A DNA stretch of 9,025 bases from Chitinophagaceae bacterium (GTDB lineage Bacteria > Bacteroidota > Bacteroidia > Chitinophagales > Chitinophagaceae), in NCBI GenBank assembly GCA_947489175.1, contig CANLED010000064.1, positions 1 through 9,025 of the forward strand, written 5' to 3'. The translations under genes were made by a program, and so were the position numbers. Of this stretch, positions 1 to 6,499 are shown piece after piece. Under the pieces are notes generated by a model. That model saw only the letters and a program-made list of their open reading frames with translations. It searched no databases and was not told the origin of the DNA. The stretch's first letter is position 1, and each line of letters begins with the position of its first letter.

Positions 1-315
1 ACAACAATTCATTGTCTTGATTGGGCGGTTGAAGGAGTAAAAAGAGGGGCTGGTGAAATATTGCTCACTTCCATGAATCACGATGGAACCAAGCAAGGCT
101 TTGCAACAGAAATCACCTCACTTGTTTCCAGAAATGTTACTGTTCCAGTAATAGCCTCAGGTGGCGGTGGAAAAGCAGAACATTTTGCAGAAATTCTTGA
201 CGGTATCGCAGATGCCGCATTGGCTGCTAGTGTATTTCATTATGGAGAAATTGCCATTCCAGATTTGAAGCAGTATCTTTATGAAAGAAATATACCAGTC
301 AGACTAACAAATTGA
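1..315 (+). CDS. hisF: Imidazole glycerol phosphate synthase subunit HisF, C-terminal part (5' end outside window)
   Basis: HisF is the cyclase subunit of imidazole glycerol phosphate synthase. It uses ammonia from HisH and PRFAR to make imidazole glycerol phosphate and AICAR in histidine biosynthesis, in the cytoplasm. The reading frame is open from base 1, so the gene begins upstream; 104 residues are visible of a usual length near 250. Seen here are GAGEILLTSM followed by NHDGTKQGF, then VIASGGGGKAEHF and DAALAASVFH, which are the phosphate-binding loops and last strands of the HisF (beta/alpha)8 barrel. The catalytic N-terminal Asp is outside the window. The loop usually reads SMDxDGT or SIDRDGT, but here the first Asp is Asn; the second is kept. 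The stop at 313-315 lies 21 bases before the hisIE start, as expected in a his operon. Identity is very secure. Confidence 0.96.
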   Translation, partial: TTIHCLDWAVEGVKRGAGEILLTSMNHDGTKQGFATEITSLVSRNVTVPVIASGGGGKAEHFAEILDGIADAALAASVFHYGEIAIPDLKQYLYERNIPVRLTN

Positions 316-320
316 TTGGA

Positions 321-328
321 TAACTTTG
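321..328 (+). promoter_or_regulatory. Possible internal -7 promoter box before hisIE
   Basis: TAACTTTG matches the Bacteroidota -7 consensus TAnnTTTG exactly and ends 8 bases before the hisIE ATG. A transcript starting about 7 bases downstream would be nearly leaderless. No TTG -33 element is seen at the expected distance, and the gene is already inside a his operon, so the match may be chance in AT-rich DNA. Confidence 0.2.
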
Positions 329-336
329 TACTTAAT

Positions 337-939
337 ATGGATTTTAAAATAGATTTTGAAAAATATTCTGACGGATTAGTTCCTGCAATTATCCAAGATA
401 ATGTAACTGGAAAAGTCCTGATGCTTGGCTATATGAACAAGGAAGCATTTGATGCCACCATGGCCTCATCTCGCATTACTTTTTATAGCCGTTCAAAACA
501 ACGACTCTGGACAAAAGGGGAGGAGAGTGGTAACTTTCTTGAACTAAAATCAATGGCTGTTGATTGCGACCAAGATGCCTTGTTATTTAAGGCGCACCCT
601 GTAGGGCCTGTTTGTCACACCGGTGCAGCTACATGCTGGGATGAAATTAATCATTCAGACGATTTTCTGGATTACCTAGAGCATGTAATTGAACAACGAA
701 AAACAGGTAGCGATGAAAGTTCTTACATAAAAAAATTATTTGAAAGAGGGATAAATAAATTGGCTCAAAAAGTTGGCGAGGAAGCTGTTGAATTGGTTAT
801 TGAGGCGAAAGACAATGATGACGAAAAATTTATTAACGAAGCAGCAGACTTGTTGTTTCACTATTTACTTTTGCTTAACAGTAAAGGTTTTAGATTGCAA
901 TCAGTAAAAGAAATTCTTAAACAAAGACATAAAAAATGA
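337..939 (+). CDS. hisIE: Bifunctional phosphoribosyl-AMP cyclohydrolase / phosphoribosyl-ATP pyrophosphatase HisIE
   Basis: This fused enzyme carries out steps 2 and 3 of histidine biosynthesis: it removes pyrophosphate from phosphoribosyl-ATP, then opens the adenine ring of phosphoribosyl-AMP. Residues about 1-110 are the HisI (PRA-CH) domain, with the metal-binding run DCDQDALLF (76-84) and two cysteines in CHTGAATCW (Cys93, Cys100) that with Cys77 fit the known zinc site. Residues about 115-200 are the all-helical HisE (PRA-PH) domain, with KLAQKVGEEAVELVIEA (141-157) and NEAADLLFH. The product is 200 residues, close to the usual 200-210. The ATG at 337 is chosen; an in-frame TTG at 316 would add seven residues that do not look like the family and would abut the hisF stop. 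The stop overlaps the start of the next gene (ATGA, 936-939), suggesting translational coupling. Confidence 0.97.
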   Translation: MDFKIDFEKYSDGLVPAIIQDNVTGKVLMLGYMNKEAFDATMASSRITFYSRSKQRLWTKGEESGNFLELKSMAVDCDQDALLFKAHPVGPVCHTGAATCWDEINHSDDFLDYLEHVIEQRKTGSDESSYIKKLFERGINKLAQKVGEEAVELVIEAKDNDDEKFINEAADLLFHYLLLLNSKGFRLQSVKEILKQRHKK

Positions 940-2018
940 AAAAAGCACTTTTAATTCTTTTCATATTACCTACAATGTTATTGGCACAAACCAAAGATAC
1001 TTTTGTAATTACAGGTACATTGAAAGGCATGCTAGACAATACTGAACTGGTTTTGAAAAATGAAGAAATCAGTCCAGAGCCCTTGGCAACTGTAAAGTCT
1101 TCAGGACAGCAGTTCAAGATTACAGGGAAAATTGCTGAGCCAGGAATGTATTATCTCCAACCCAAAAATAGTCAGCAAAAATTGATTGTTTTCTTGGATG
1201 CCTCTAATATTATTGTAGAAGGTGATTTTGTAAAGTTGCAATCAGCTTCAGTCAAGGGTTCACCTTCTCACAATGATTTCGCTTTGTTTAATGCCACGTT
1301 TAATCCTTTATTTACTAAATTAACGGGATTAGCTCAAAAGCTAAATCAGGGTGCGAAAGACGATAATGGCATGATGAGAAAAGAATATGAAACTACTGTT
1401 AGTGAGATCAACAAAAAAACAGACCAGTTTTTGGCAGAACATTTTTCTTCTCCAGTTGCTCCTTTCGTTTTATTGGTTGCCATGCAATTAGAACAGGATC
1501 CTTTAATACATGAAACACGCTTGAGCATGATTAGTGCTAAGGCAAAAGAAAACTACTTTGGAAGGATAGCAATAAAAACCATTGAAGATAGCAAATTCGG
1601 GACAATTGGTAGTCCTGCTGCAGATTTCACCCAGCAAGATGTTGATGGTAAGGATGTTACGTTGGCAAGCTTCAAAGGGAAATATGTTTTGATAGATTTT
1701 TGGGCAAGTTGGTGCGGACCGTGTAGACAAGAGAACCCAAATGTGGTGAGGGCTTTTCAAAAATACAAAGAAAAAAACTTTACAGTGCTTGGTGTTTCTT
1801 TAGACAGGGCTAAGGAGCCATGGTTAAAAGCCATCAAGGATGATGGATTAGGCTGGACTCAAGTAAGTGATTTGAAATTTTGGAGCAATGAAGTTGCCTT
1901 GAAATATAAAGTTCAAAGCATACCTCAGAATTATCTAATAGATCCAAAGGGAATGATTATTGCCAAGAATTTAAGAGGAGAAGAACTGCAGTCAAGGTTG
2001 GCAGAGCTTTTGAAATAA
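936..2018 (+). CDS. Exported TlpA-like thioredoxin with N-terminal DUF4369-type domain
   Basis: A 360-residue protein probably acting as a thiol-disulfide oxidoreductase outside the cytoplasm. Residues 1-18 (MKK, a hydrophobic core, then LLAQ) form a Sec signal peptide with likely signal peptidase I cleavage near Ala17/Gln18; there is no lipobox Cys. Residues about 22-110 (beta-rich, beginning FVITGTLKGMLDNTELVL) resemble DUF4369, common in Bacteroidota TlpA-type proteins. A helical linker follows (about 115-215). Residues 225-360 are an AhpC/TSA-Redoxin fold with WCGPC at 259-263, the active-site CxxC, and the cis-Pro in SIPQ (Pro330). The start overlaps the hisIE stop, so it is probably the last gene of the his operon, although no link to histidine synthesis is known. 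A strong terminator follows. The fold is secure; substrate and redox partner are unknown. Confidence 0.92.
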   Translation: MKKALLILFILPTMLLAQTKDTFVITGTLKGMLDNTELVLKNEEISPEPLATVKSSGQQFKITGKIAEPGMYYLQPKNSQQKLIVFLDASNIIVEGDFVKLQSASVKGSPSHNDFALFNATFNPLFTKLTGLAQKLNQGAKDDNGMMRKEYETTVSEINKKTDQFLAEHFSSPVAPFVLLVAMQLEQDPLIHETRLSMISAKAKENYFGRIAIKTIEDSKFGTIGSPAADFTQQDVDGKDVTLASFKGKYVLIDFWASWCGPCRQENPNVVRAFQKYKEKNFTVLGVSLDRAKEPWLKAIKDDGLGWTQVSDLKFWSNEVALKYKVQSIPQNYLIDPKGMIIAKNLRGEELQSRLAELLK

Positions 2019-2025
2019 AATTTTT

Positions 2026-2082
2026 CACTAAAACTTATTCCTTTAGCAGCTCTTGAACTGTTAAAGGAATTTTTTTTTAGTG
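2026..2082 (+). terminator. Rho-independent terminator of the his/TlpA operon
   Basis: ATTCCTTTAGCAG (2037-2049) pairs with CTGTTAAAGGAAT (2058-2070) over 13 positions, one of them a G-U pair, around an 8-base loop. A run of eight T follows at once (2071-2078). An outer arm, CACTAAAA (2026-2033), pairs with TTTTAGTG (2075-2082). It begins 7 bases after the TlpA-like stop and lies between convergent genes. It may also work weakly on the minus strand, but the long T run is on the plus side. Confidence 0.88.
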
Positions 2083-2135
2083 TTTTGCTATTGTCGACCT
2101 TAAGAAAAATCCTTTCGCTTTTGCTTCAATCATCC

Positions 2136-2492
2136 TTAATAATATACATCCTCCAATAAGAAATATTCTGTTGGTTTGTCATTGTATAACGTGATAGACA
2201 AGATATTGAACCTAATCCACTTATGATGTGGATTTAGCCTCAGATATTCTGTACCCGCACTGATGAAATAATGCATCTTTTTTTTGTCAACCATAACTTC
2301 AGGGTGCCCAAAATGCAAACTCCTTTTGGTTTTGATTTCAAAAAACTGAAGTTTTTCGTCTTTCATTGCAATGAGGTCGATTTCCCAATGCCCATGCCGC
2401 CAGTTTTGGGTAATTATTGTGTACCCTTTTTCCAAAGCCCATCCTTTTGCTAGCTTTTCGCCTAATTTTCCTGTCTCATTATGCCTTGCCAT
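2136..2492 (-). CDS. YraN/UPF0102 family putative nuclease
   Basis: A 118-residue cytoplasmic protein of the YraN (UPF0102) family, whose fold is related to PD-(D/E)XK nucleases; its cellular role is not established. Visible motifs in order are GKLGEKLA (8-15), WEIDLIA (36-42) and FFEIKTKRS (50-58). Glu12, Asp39 and the Glu52-x-Lys54 pair match the expected metal and catalytic positions. The family usually has GEIDLI; here Trp36 replaces the Gly. The ATG at 2492 is chosen because MARHNETGKLGE is the normal N-terminus. The frame stays open upstream to 2600, but that extension runs into manA on the other strand and has no family character. It is transcribed away from manA and converges on the TlpA-like gene. 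Family assignment is good; function is inferred. Confidence 0.88.
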   Translation of the reverse strand: MARHNETGKLGEKLAKGWALEKGYTIITQNWRHGHWEIDLIAMKDEKLQFFEIKTKRSLHFGHPEVMVDKKKMHYFISAGTEYLRLNPHHKWIRFNILSITLYNDKPTEYFLLEDVYY

Positions 2493-2514
2493 AGTCTGAT
2501 ATGATTTATCTTCG
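2486..2514 (+). promoter_or_regulatory. Candidate manA promoter (TTG-N18-TATCTTCG)
   Basis: TTG at 2486-2488 is followed after 18 bases by TATCTTCG (2507-2514), which differs from the Bacteroidota -7 consensus TAnnTTTG at one position. Spacing fits the phylum's -33/-7 layout and would give a leader of about 28 bases before the manA ATG at 2549. The same stretch read on the other strand gives TAGCTTCG (2513-2520), also one mismatch from consensus and placed to serve the divergent YraN gene, but without a good -33 element. Confidence 0.35.
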
Positions 2515-2548
2515 AAGCTATTTATATCCAATAAAAAATAATCGTGAA

Positions 2549-3739
2549 ATGCACCGGATAAAAGGGAGAATACAACACTATGCTTGGGGTGGAAAAACAT
2601 TCATTGCTGAATTGTTGGGACAAGAAAATCCAGATCAATTACCTTATGGAGAATATTGGTTGGGTACACATCCAGGTGGACCAGCAGAAGTTATGTTGGG
2701 TGAAAATGCTTCAACAACGTTGCCAGCGCTAATCAATACTGACAAAAATAGATTTCTCGGGAAAGCAGTTAAAGATCAATTTAATTCGTTGCCTTTTTTG
2801 TTGAAAATTTTGGATGTTAAAGACATGCTTTCCATTCAAGTACATCCAACAAAATCGGCTGCAGAAGAAGGTTTTAGAAGAGAAAATGAGTTAGCTATCC
2901 CATTGAATGCACCAAATAGAAATTATAAGGATGAGAACCACAAGCCTGAAGTGATGGTGGCCTTAAGTGATTTCTGGCTGTTACATGGTTTCGCAAATGA
3001 TATTGACATGCGGGTAAGTCAATATGATATTCTTCAGTCATTTGAGCAACACTATGAAACTGGAGGCATTAAAGGCCTTTATAAAAAGTTGATGGAACTC
3101 ACTCAGGATGAGGTAAACGCAATTATAGAACCTTTGTCCAAAAGAATTATTCCATTGTTTAATGAGGGTAAGATAGATAAAATTACACCTGATTTTTGGG
3201 CTGCTAAAGCAATGTTGAATTTTGAAAATACGCAAGGGCATTTTGACAAAGGAATATTCTCTATTTACTTATTTAATATTTTAAACCTTAAACCAGGACA
3301 AGGGATTTTTCAAGGAGCAGGTATGCCCCATGCCTATTTAGAGGGTCAAAACATAGAACTGATGTCTAATTCAGACAATGTACTTCGAGCAGGGTTAACT
3401 CCAAAGTACATAGATATACCTGAGTTACTTGCTAATACAAATTTTGTTCCTACAATTCCGCGAATAATTGAAGGCAATTTGGATGAAAATATTCAAGTTT
3501 ATGATTGTCCTGTTCCTGATTTTAAGCTCTGTTCTTATTTCATCAAAATGGGAACCAAGGAAACCTTAAAAGTAACTAAGCCCGGAATTATTCTAATCAT
3601 GAAAGGGGAGGCTTGCTGGAACTGCAATCAGGAGCTTAAAACTATTGGATCTGAAGCATTATTTATTGCTGCTGGAGAATCAATTCAGGTTGAAGCGGAA
3701 ATCGACACCATGTTTTTTTTAGCAACAGTACCGGAGTGA
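2549..3739 (+). CDS. manA: Mannose-6-phosphate isomerase, type I, zinc-dependent
   Basis: A 396-residue cytosolic enzyme that interconverts mannose-6-phosphate and fructose-6-phosphate, linking mannose use and GDP-mannose supply to glycolysis. Type I PMI motifs are present in order: GRIQHYAWGGK (6-16), EYWLGTHPGGPAEV (35-48), SIQVHP (95-100), NHKPEVMVAL (130-139), GAGMPHAYLEG (256-266) and NSDNVLRAGLTPKYID (274-289). The four zinc ligands Gln97, His99, Glu134 and His261 and the conserved Arg280 are all kept. Length is close to E. coli ManA (391). The ATG at 2549 is chosen because MHRIKGRIQHYAWG is the normal N-terminus; the frame is open back to an ATG at 2501, but that would add 16 unrelated residues and place the start inside the likely promoter. 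It diverges from the YraN gene and appears monocistronic. Fructose-6-phosphate is also the substrate of the pfkA product in this window. Confidence 0.95.
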   Translation: MHRIKGRIQHYAWGGKTFIAELLGQENPDQLPYGEYWLGTHPGGPAEVMLGENASTTLPALINTDKNRFLGKAVKDQFNSLPFLLKILDVKDMLSIQVHPTKSAAEEGFRRENELAIPLNAPNRNYKDENHKPEVMVALSDFWLLHGFANDIDMRVSQYDILQSFEQHYETGGIKGLYKKLMELTQDEVNAIIEPLSKRIIPLFNEGKIDKITPDFWAAKAMLNFENTQGHFDKGIFSIYLFNILNLKPGQGIFQGAGMPHAYLEGQNIELMSNSDNVLRAGLTPKYIDIPELLANTNFVPTIPRIIEGNLDENIQVYDCPVPDFKLCSYFIKMGTKETLKVTKPGIILIMKGEACWNCNQELKTIGSEALFIAAGESIQVEAEIDTMFFLATVPE

Positions 3740-3785
3740 CAAAAATTTTATTTTATTTAAACCATAACTATGATACGCTGTTAAT

Positions 3786-3820
3786 AATCATGAGGATAAC
3801 TGTCTTAATGATTTCTTTTT
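3786..3820 (+). terminator. Possible weak terminator after manA
   Basis: AATCAT (3786-3791) pairs with ATGATT (3808-3813). After one mismatch the stem continues with AGGA/TCTT-type pairing (3793-3796 with 3803-3806, one G-U) around a short loop. A T-rich tail (TTCTTTTT) follows. It is AT-rich and begins 46 bases after the manA stop, so the call is tentative. Confidence 0.35.
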
Positions 3821-3838
3821 AGCGAGTTTTTAAAACCT

Positions 3839-3846
3839 TATTTTTG
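3839..3846 (+). promoter_or_regulatory. -7 promoter box for the DUF6580 gene
   Basis: TATTTTTG matches TAnnTTTG exactly and ends 17 bases before the ATG at 3864, giving an expected short leader of about 10 bases. No TTG element is found at the normal -33 distance. The position, after a possible manA terminator and directly ahead of the gene, supports it. Confidence 0.4.
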
Positions 3847-3863
3847 CATTAGAACTAGAATTT

Positions 3864-4424
3864 ATGAAACTTTCAAGATACACACTTATTTCCTTTATTT
3901 TATTGATTGTAATTGCAGCCATCTACAGGGCATTACCAGGACGACCTTGGGGTTTTGCTCCACAATTTGCCATGGCAATATTTGGTGGTTCTGTATTGAA
4001 AGATAAAAAAATGTCTTTTTTGTTGCCAATACTATCACTTTTGATCTCTGATCTATTGTATGAAATTCTATATATCAATAACCTCACTGATATAAGGGGT
4101 TTTTATAGCGGTCAAATAGAGAATTATCTATTATTCGCATCGCTAACTTTCGTTGGATTTTTTGTAAACCAGAAAAATATTGGTTCAATAGTGAAAGGTT
4201 CCATTGCATCTCCAACAATTTTTTTTCTTGCCTCAAATTTGATGGTTTGGATTGGCAACGGAGGTCTTGGAAGGTCAAAAAACCTACAAGGTTTGATGCA
4301 AACATACGTAGATGGGATACCATTTTACACCAACAGTATCATTGGTACTTTATGCTTCAGTACTTTCCTTTTTGGTGCTTATTATTTATTACAAGAATCA
4401 TCATTCGGGAAGAAAACAGCCTGA
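3864..4424 (+). CDS. DUF6580-family putative transport membrane protein
   Basis: A 186-residue integral inner-membrane protein. Hydrophobic segments are seen at about 7-23, 32-44, 50-70, 86-102, 113-131 and 156-176, so about six helices. The pattern of an early ALPGRPWGFAPQFAMAIFGG stretch (23-42), a LISDLLYE helix end (60-67), FFLASNLMVWIG in helix 5 (120-131) and YVDGIPFYTNSIIGT (148-162) is what I recognise as DUF6580, a family named as putative transport proteins. Its size and six-helix plan resemble the substrate-binding S component of ECF vitamin transporters, but that is inference. No EcfA or EcfT gene lies nearby and the substrate is unknown. The gene stands alone, with its own probable promoter. 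Its stop codon lies inside a direct repeat whose second copy is 50 bases downstream. Confidence 0.8.
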   Translation: MKLSRYTLISFILLIVIAAIYRALPGRPWGFAPQFAMAIFGGSVLKDKKMSFLLPILSLLISDLLYEILYINNLTDIRGFYSGQIENYLLFASLTFVGFFVNQKNIGSIVKGSIASPTIFFLASNLMVWIGNGGLGRSKNLQGLMQTYVDGIPFYTNSIIGTLCFSTFLFGAYYLLQESSFGKKTA

Positions 4425-4531
4425 TTTTAGTTTAAGGTTGAAAGTTTAAGGTTTAATCTGTAGAAACAGACTGATTTTAGTTTAAAGGTTTAATGTTCTA
4501 TGTTTAAACTTTCAACTCAAAACATTCAACT
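4412..4531. repeat. AT-rich intergenic repeat patch between convergent genes
   Basis: CTGATTTTAGTTTAA occurs at 4421-4435 and again at 4471-4485, 50 bases apart; a less exact match reaches back to GAAAACAGC (4412) and GAAACAGA (4463). Short units AGTTTAAGG (4429-4437, 4443-4451), AGTTTAAAGG (4479-4488) and GGTTTAAT (4450-4457, 4487-4494) recur. GTTGAAAGTTTAA (4437-4449) is the exact reverse complement of TTAAACTTTCAAC (4504-4516). Inside this is a small hairpin, TCTGT-AGAA-ACAGA (4457-4470). TTCAACT occurs at 4511-4517 and 4525-4531. The TGA of the DUF6580 gene (4422-4424) and the stop of rnhA (4526-4528) both lie in repeat units. The patch may act as a bidirectional 3' end, though no T run marks it as a classical terminator. 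Confidence 0.75.
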
Positions 4532-4990
4532 TGTATAACCAACGTCTTCAATCAACCCTCCACCATCAGCAGCGGTCGTTGCAAGTTCATCACATCGTTG
4601 ATTATAGGGGTTAGAAGCATGTCCTTTGACCCAAGTAAACCTAATTTCATGGTCTTGGGCTAGCTTGTGATACCTTACCCATAGGTCCTTATTCTTTTTC
4701 CCCCCTTTAAAGTCTGTTTTTATCCAGTTGTCAAGCCATTTTTCTGAAACAGCTCTTACAACATATTTACTGTCTGAAAATACTTGGATATTCAAGCCTG
4801 TGCGTGTAAGCGACTCTAAAGCTGCGATAACAGACATTAACTCCATTCTGTTATTGGTGGTATGTTTGAAGCCTTGTGAAACTTCCTTGCTTTTACCATT
4901 CCATATTAGAATAGCTCCATAACCACCTCTGCCAGGGTTTCCCCTGGCAGAGCCGTCTGTGTATATTGTTAATCCAAACTGATTTATCAT
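4526..4990 (-). CDS. rnhA: Ribonuclease HI
   Basis: A 154-residue cytosolic endonuclease that cuts the RNA strand of RNA-DNA hybrids, removing R-loops and primers with Mg2+. The RNase H fold is clear: TDGSARGNPGRGGYGA (11-26), NNRMELMSVIAALE (46-59), SDSKYV (72-77), KNKDLW (99-104) and VKGHASNPYNQRCDELA (121-137). The four carboxylates expected from E. coli RNase HI are at Asp12, Glu50, Asp73 and Asp134, with the mobile His at 124. Length equals the E. coli enzyme (155). Its ATG (4990-4988) overlaps the pyk stop (4989-4987) by an ATGA junction, so it is likely the last gene of a pyk-rnhA unit, translated partly by coupling. The final codons and stop fall within a short repeat patch. Confidence 0.96.
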   Translation of the reverse strand: MINQFGLTIYTDGSARGNPGRGGYGAILIWNGKSKEVSQGFKHTTNNRMELMSVIAALESLTRTGLNIQVFSDSKYVVRAVSEKWLDNWIKTDFKGGKKNKDLWVRYHKLAQDHEIRFTWVKGHASNPYNQRCDELATTAADGGGLIEDVGYTS

Positions 4991-6477
4991 TCTACTATAC
5001 TAACCTTGATGGTATTTGTTGGAAGATGAAGGTTTATTGGGGTACTGCCTGTATTTACAACCACTTCTCCTTTTGCGATGAAACCTCTTTCCTTTAAGAT
5101 TTGCATTTGGTCTGCAATGATACCATCGAGACTCTCTTCTTCGTTGTAATAGAAAGCACGAACACCCCAGCTTAAGCATAGTTGGTTCACAAGTGTTTTT
5201 TCTTTTGTGAAGATGAACAACTGAGATTTGGGTCTGTAAGAACTGAGCATAAATCCAGTGTATCCAGACTGTGTCATTCCAATCAATGCATCTGCATTGG
5301 TGTTTTGAGCCAATTTGCATGCTGTTAGACAAACTGCATCACTTATGAAGGTAGGAGAGTGTGGAAGAGGTTTGATATCTTCTTCTCTGTTGTAACGATA
5401 CTCTGTTTTTTCTGCCTCGATGATGATTTTACGCATTGTTTCAACCACTAAAACTGGGTGCATGCCTGTAGCAGTTTCACCACTCAACATCACCGCATCT
5501 GCTCCTTCAAGAACAGCATTTGCAACATCTGTACTCTCGCTTCTGTTTGGTTTAACCCTGTCTATCATGCTCTCCATCATTTGTGTTGCCACAATAACCG
5601 GTTTGCCTCTGTGTAAGCATTTCCTAATTAACTGACGCTGAATCAATGGAACTTTTTCAATGGGAACTTCAACACCAAGATCACCTCTTGCAACCATAAT
5701 ACCATCAGATTCCAAAATAATCTCCCTGATATTTTCCAATGCCTCAGGCATTTCAATTTTAGCAATAACTTTTGCCTTGCTGTTATTTGCTTGGATGATT
5801 TTCTTGATTCCAACGATATCCTCAACCCTGCGTACAAACGACAAGGCAATCCAATCCAATTCCTCTTTCAAAATAAACTCAAGGTCTATCAAATCTTTCT
5901 CTGTTAATGATGGAAGTGAAATTTTAGTATCAGGTAAATTCAATCCTTTCTTCGATGAAATTATTCCACCTAAACGAACTTTCACTTTTACATCTCCATT
6001 TGGCATTATTTGATCTACCATTAACTCGATTTTCCCGTCATCAATCATGATGATGTTTCCAACCACCACATCTCCAGCCAAATTAGGATAAGAAACGTAA
6101 ATTTTTTCTATTGTTCCAATTACCTTTTCATTGGTTAACGTCAATATATCACCCTCTTTAACAGGGAGTGAATTATTGGCAATTTCACCAACCCTAAGTT
6201 TTGGCCCTTGCAAATCTCCAAGGATCGCAATATTGTAAGGCTCGACTGTACTTATTTTCCTGATTGAATCAATGATTCTTTTTTTGTCTTCATGTGCGCC
6301 ATGGGAAAAGTTCAAACGAAATACATTAACACCAGCTCTTACCAAGGCTAAAAGTTGTTCATAAGAATCACAGGCTGGACCAACGGTTGCCACAATTTTT
6401 GTTCTGTGTGTTATGTGTTCTTGCGCAGCCTGATTGTCCATTTCCTGATGAAAATACTTCCCGATGTTTTTACTCAT
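4987..6477 (-). CDS. pyk: Pyruvate kinase
   Basis: A 496-residue cytosolic enzyme that transfers phosphate from PEP to ADP, yielding pyruvate and ATP, the last step of glycolysis. Seen in order are RTKIVATVGPA (25-35), FRLNFSHG (53-60), GDLQGPKLR (87-95), the B-domain lid (about 100-200), the signature IAKIEMPEALENI (238-250) with catalytic Lys240 and metal ligand Glu242, ARGDLGVE (263-270) with Asp266, ATQMMESM (297-304) with Thr298, and MLSGETATG (330-338). The C-terminal regulatory domain (about 375-496) is complete. The residue in GPKLR is Lys where K+-dependent enzymes have Glu, suggesting K+-independent activity. The ATG at 6477 leaves a 23-residue tail before HRTKIV; an ATG at 6441 is a possible later start. 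It follows pfkA by 59 bases with an intrinsic terminator between, and overlaps rnhA by 4 bases. Confidence 0.97.
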   Translation of the reverse strand: MSKNIGKYFHQEMDNQAAQEHITHRTKIVATVGPACDSYEQLLALVRAGVNVFRLNFSHGAHEDKKRIIDSIRKISTVEPYNIAILGDLQGPKLRVGEIANNSLPVKEGDILTLTNEKVIGTIEKIYVSYPNLAGDVVVGNIIMIDDGKIELMVDQIMPNGDVKVKVRLGGIISSKKGLNLPDTKISLPSLTEKDLIDLEFILKEELDWIALSFVRRVEDIVGIKKIIQANNSKAKVIAKIEMPEALENIREIILESDGIMVARGDLGVEVPIEKVPLIQRQLIRKCLHRGKPVIVATQMMESMIDRVKPNRSESTDVANAVLEGADAVMLSGETATGMHPVLVVETMRKIIIEAEKTEYRYNREEDIKPLPHSPTFISDAVCLTACKLAQNTNADALIGMTQSGYTGFMLSSYRPKSQLFIFTKEKTLVNQLCLSWGVRAFYYNEEESLDGIIADQMQILKERGFIAKGEVVVNTGSTPINLHLPTNTIKVSIVE

Positions 6478-6499
6478 AATTTAACTTTAATACATTTTA

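Noticed and set aside
316..336. TTG start for hisIE directly after the hisF stop
   Set aside because: It adds seven residues with no family match; the ATG at 337 gives the normal N-terminus.
2501..2548. Upstream ATG for manA at 2501
   Set aside because: It would add 16 non-homologous residues and would put the start within the probable promoter.
2493..2600. Upstream extension of the YraN frame to 2600
   Set aside because: It overlaps manA on the opposite strand and lacks family motifs; the ATG at 2492 starts the conserved protein.
3740..3863. Riboswitch ahead of the DUF6580 gene
   Set aside because: The gap is short, AT-rich and shows no conserved riboswitch core; only a small hairpin and a -7 box are visible.
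4425..4525. CRISPR array
   Set aside because: The repeats are short, uneven and without spacers of regular length, and no cas gene is present.
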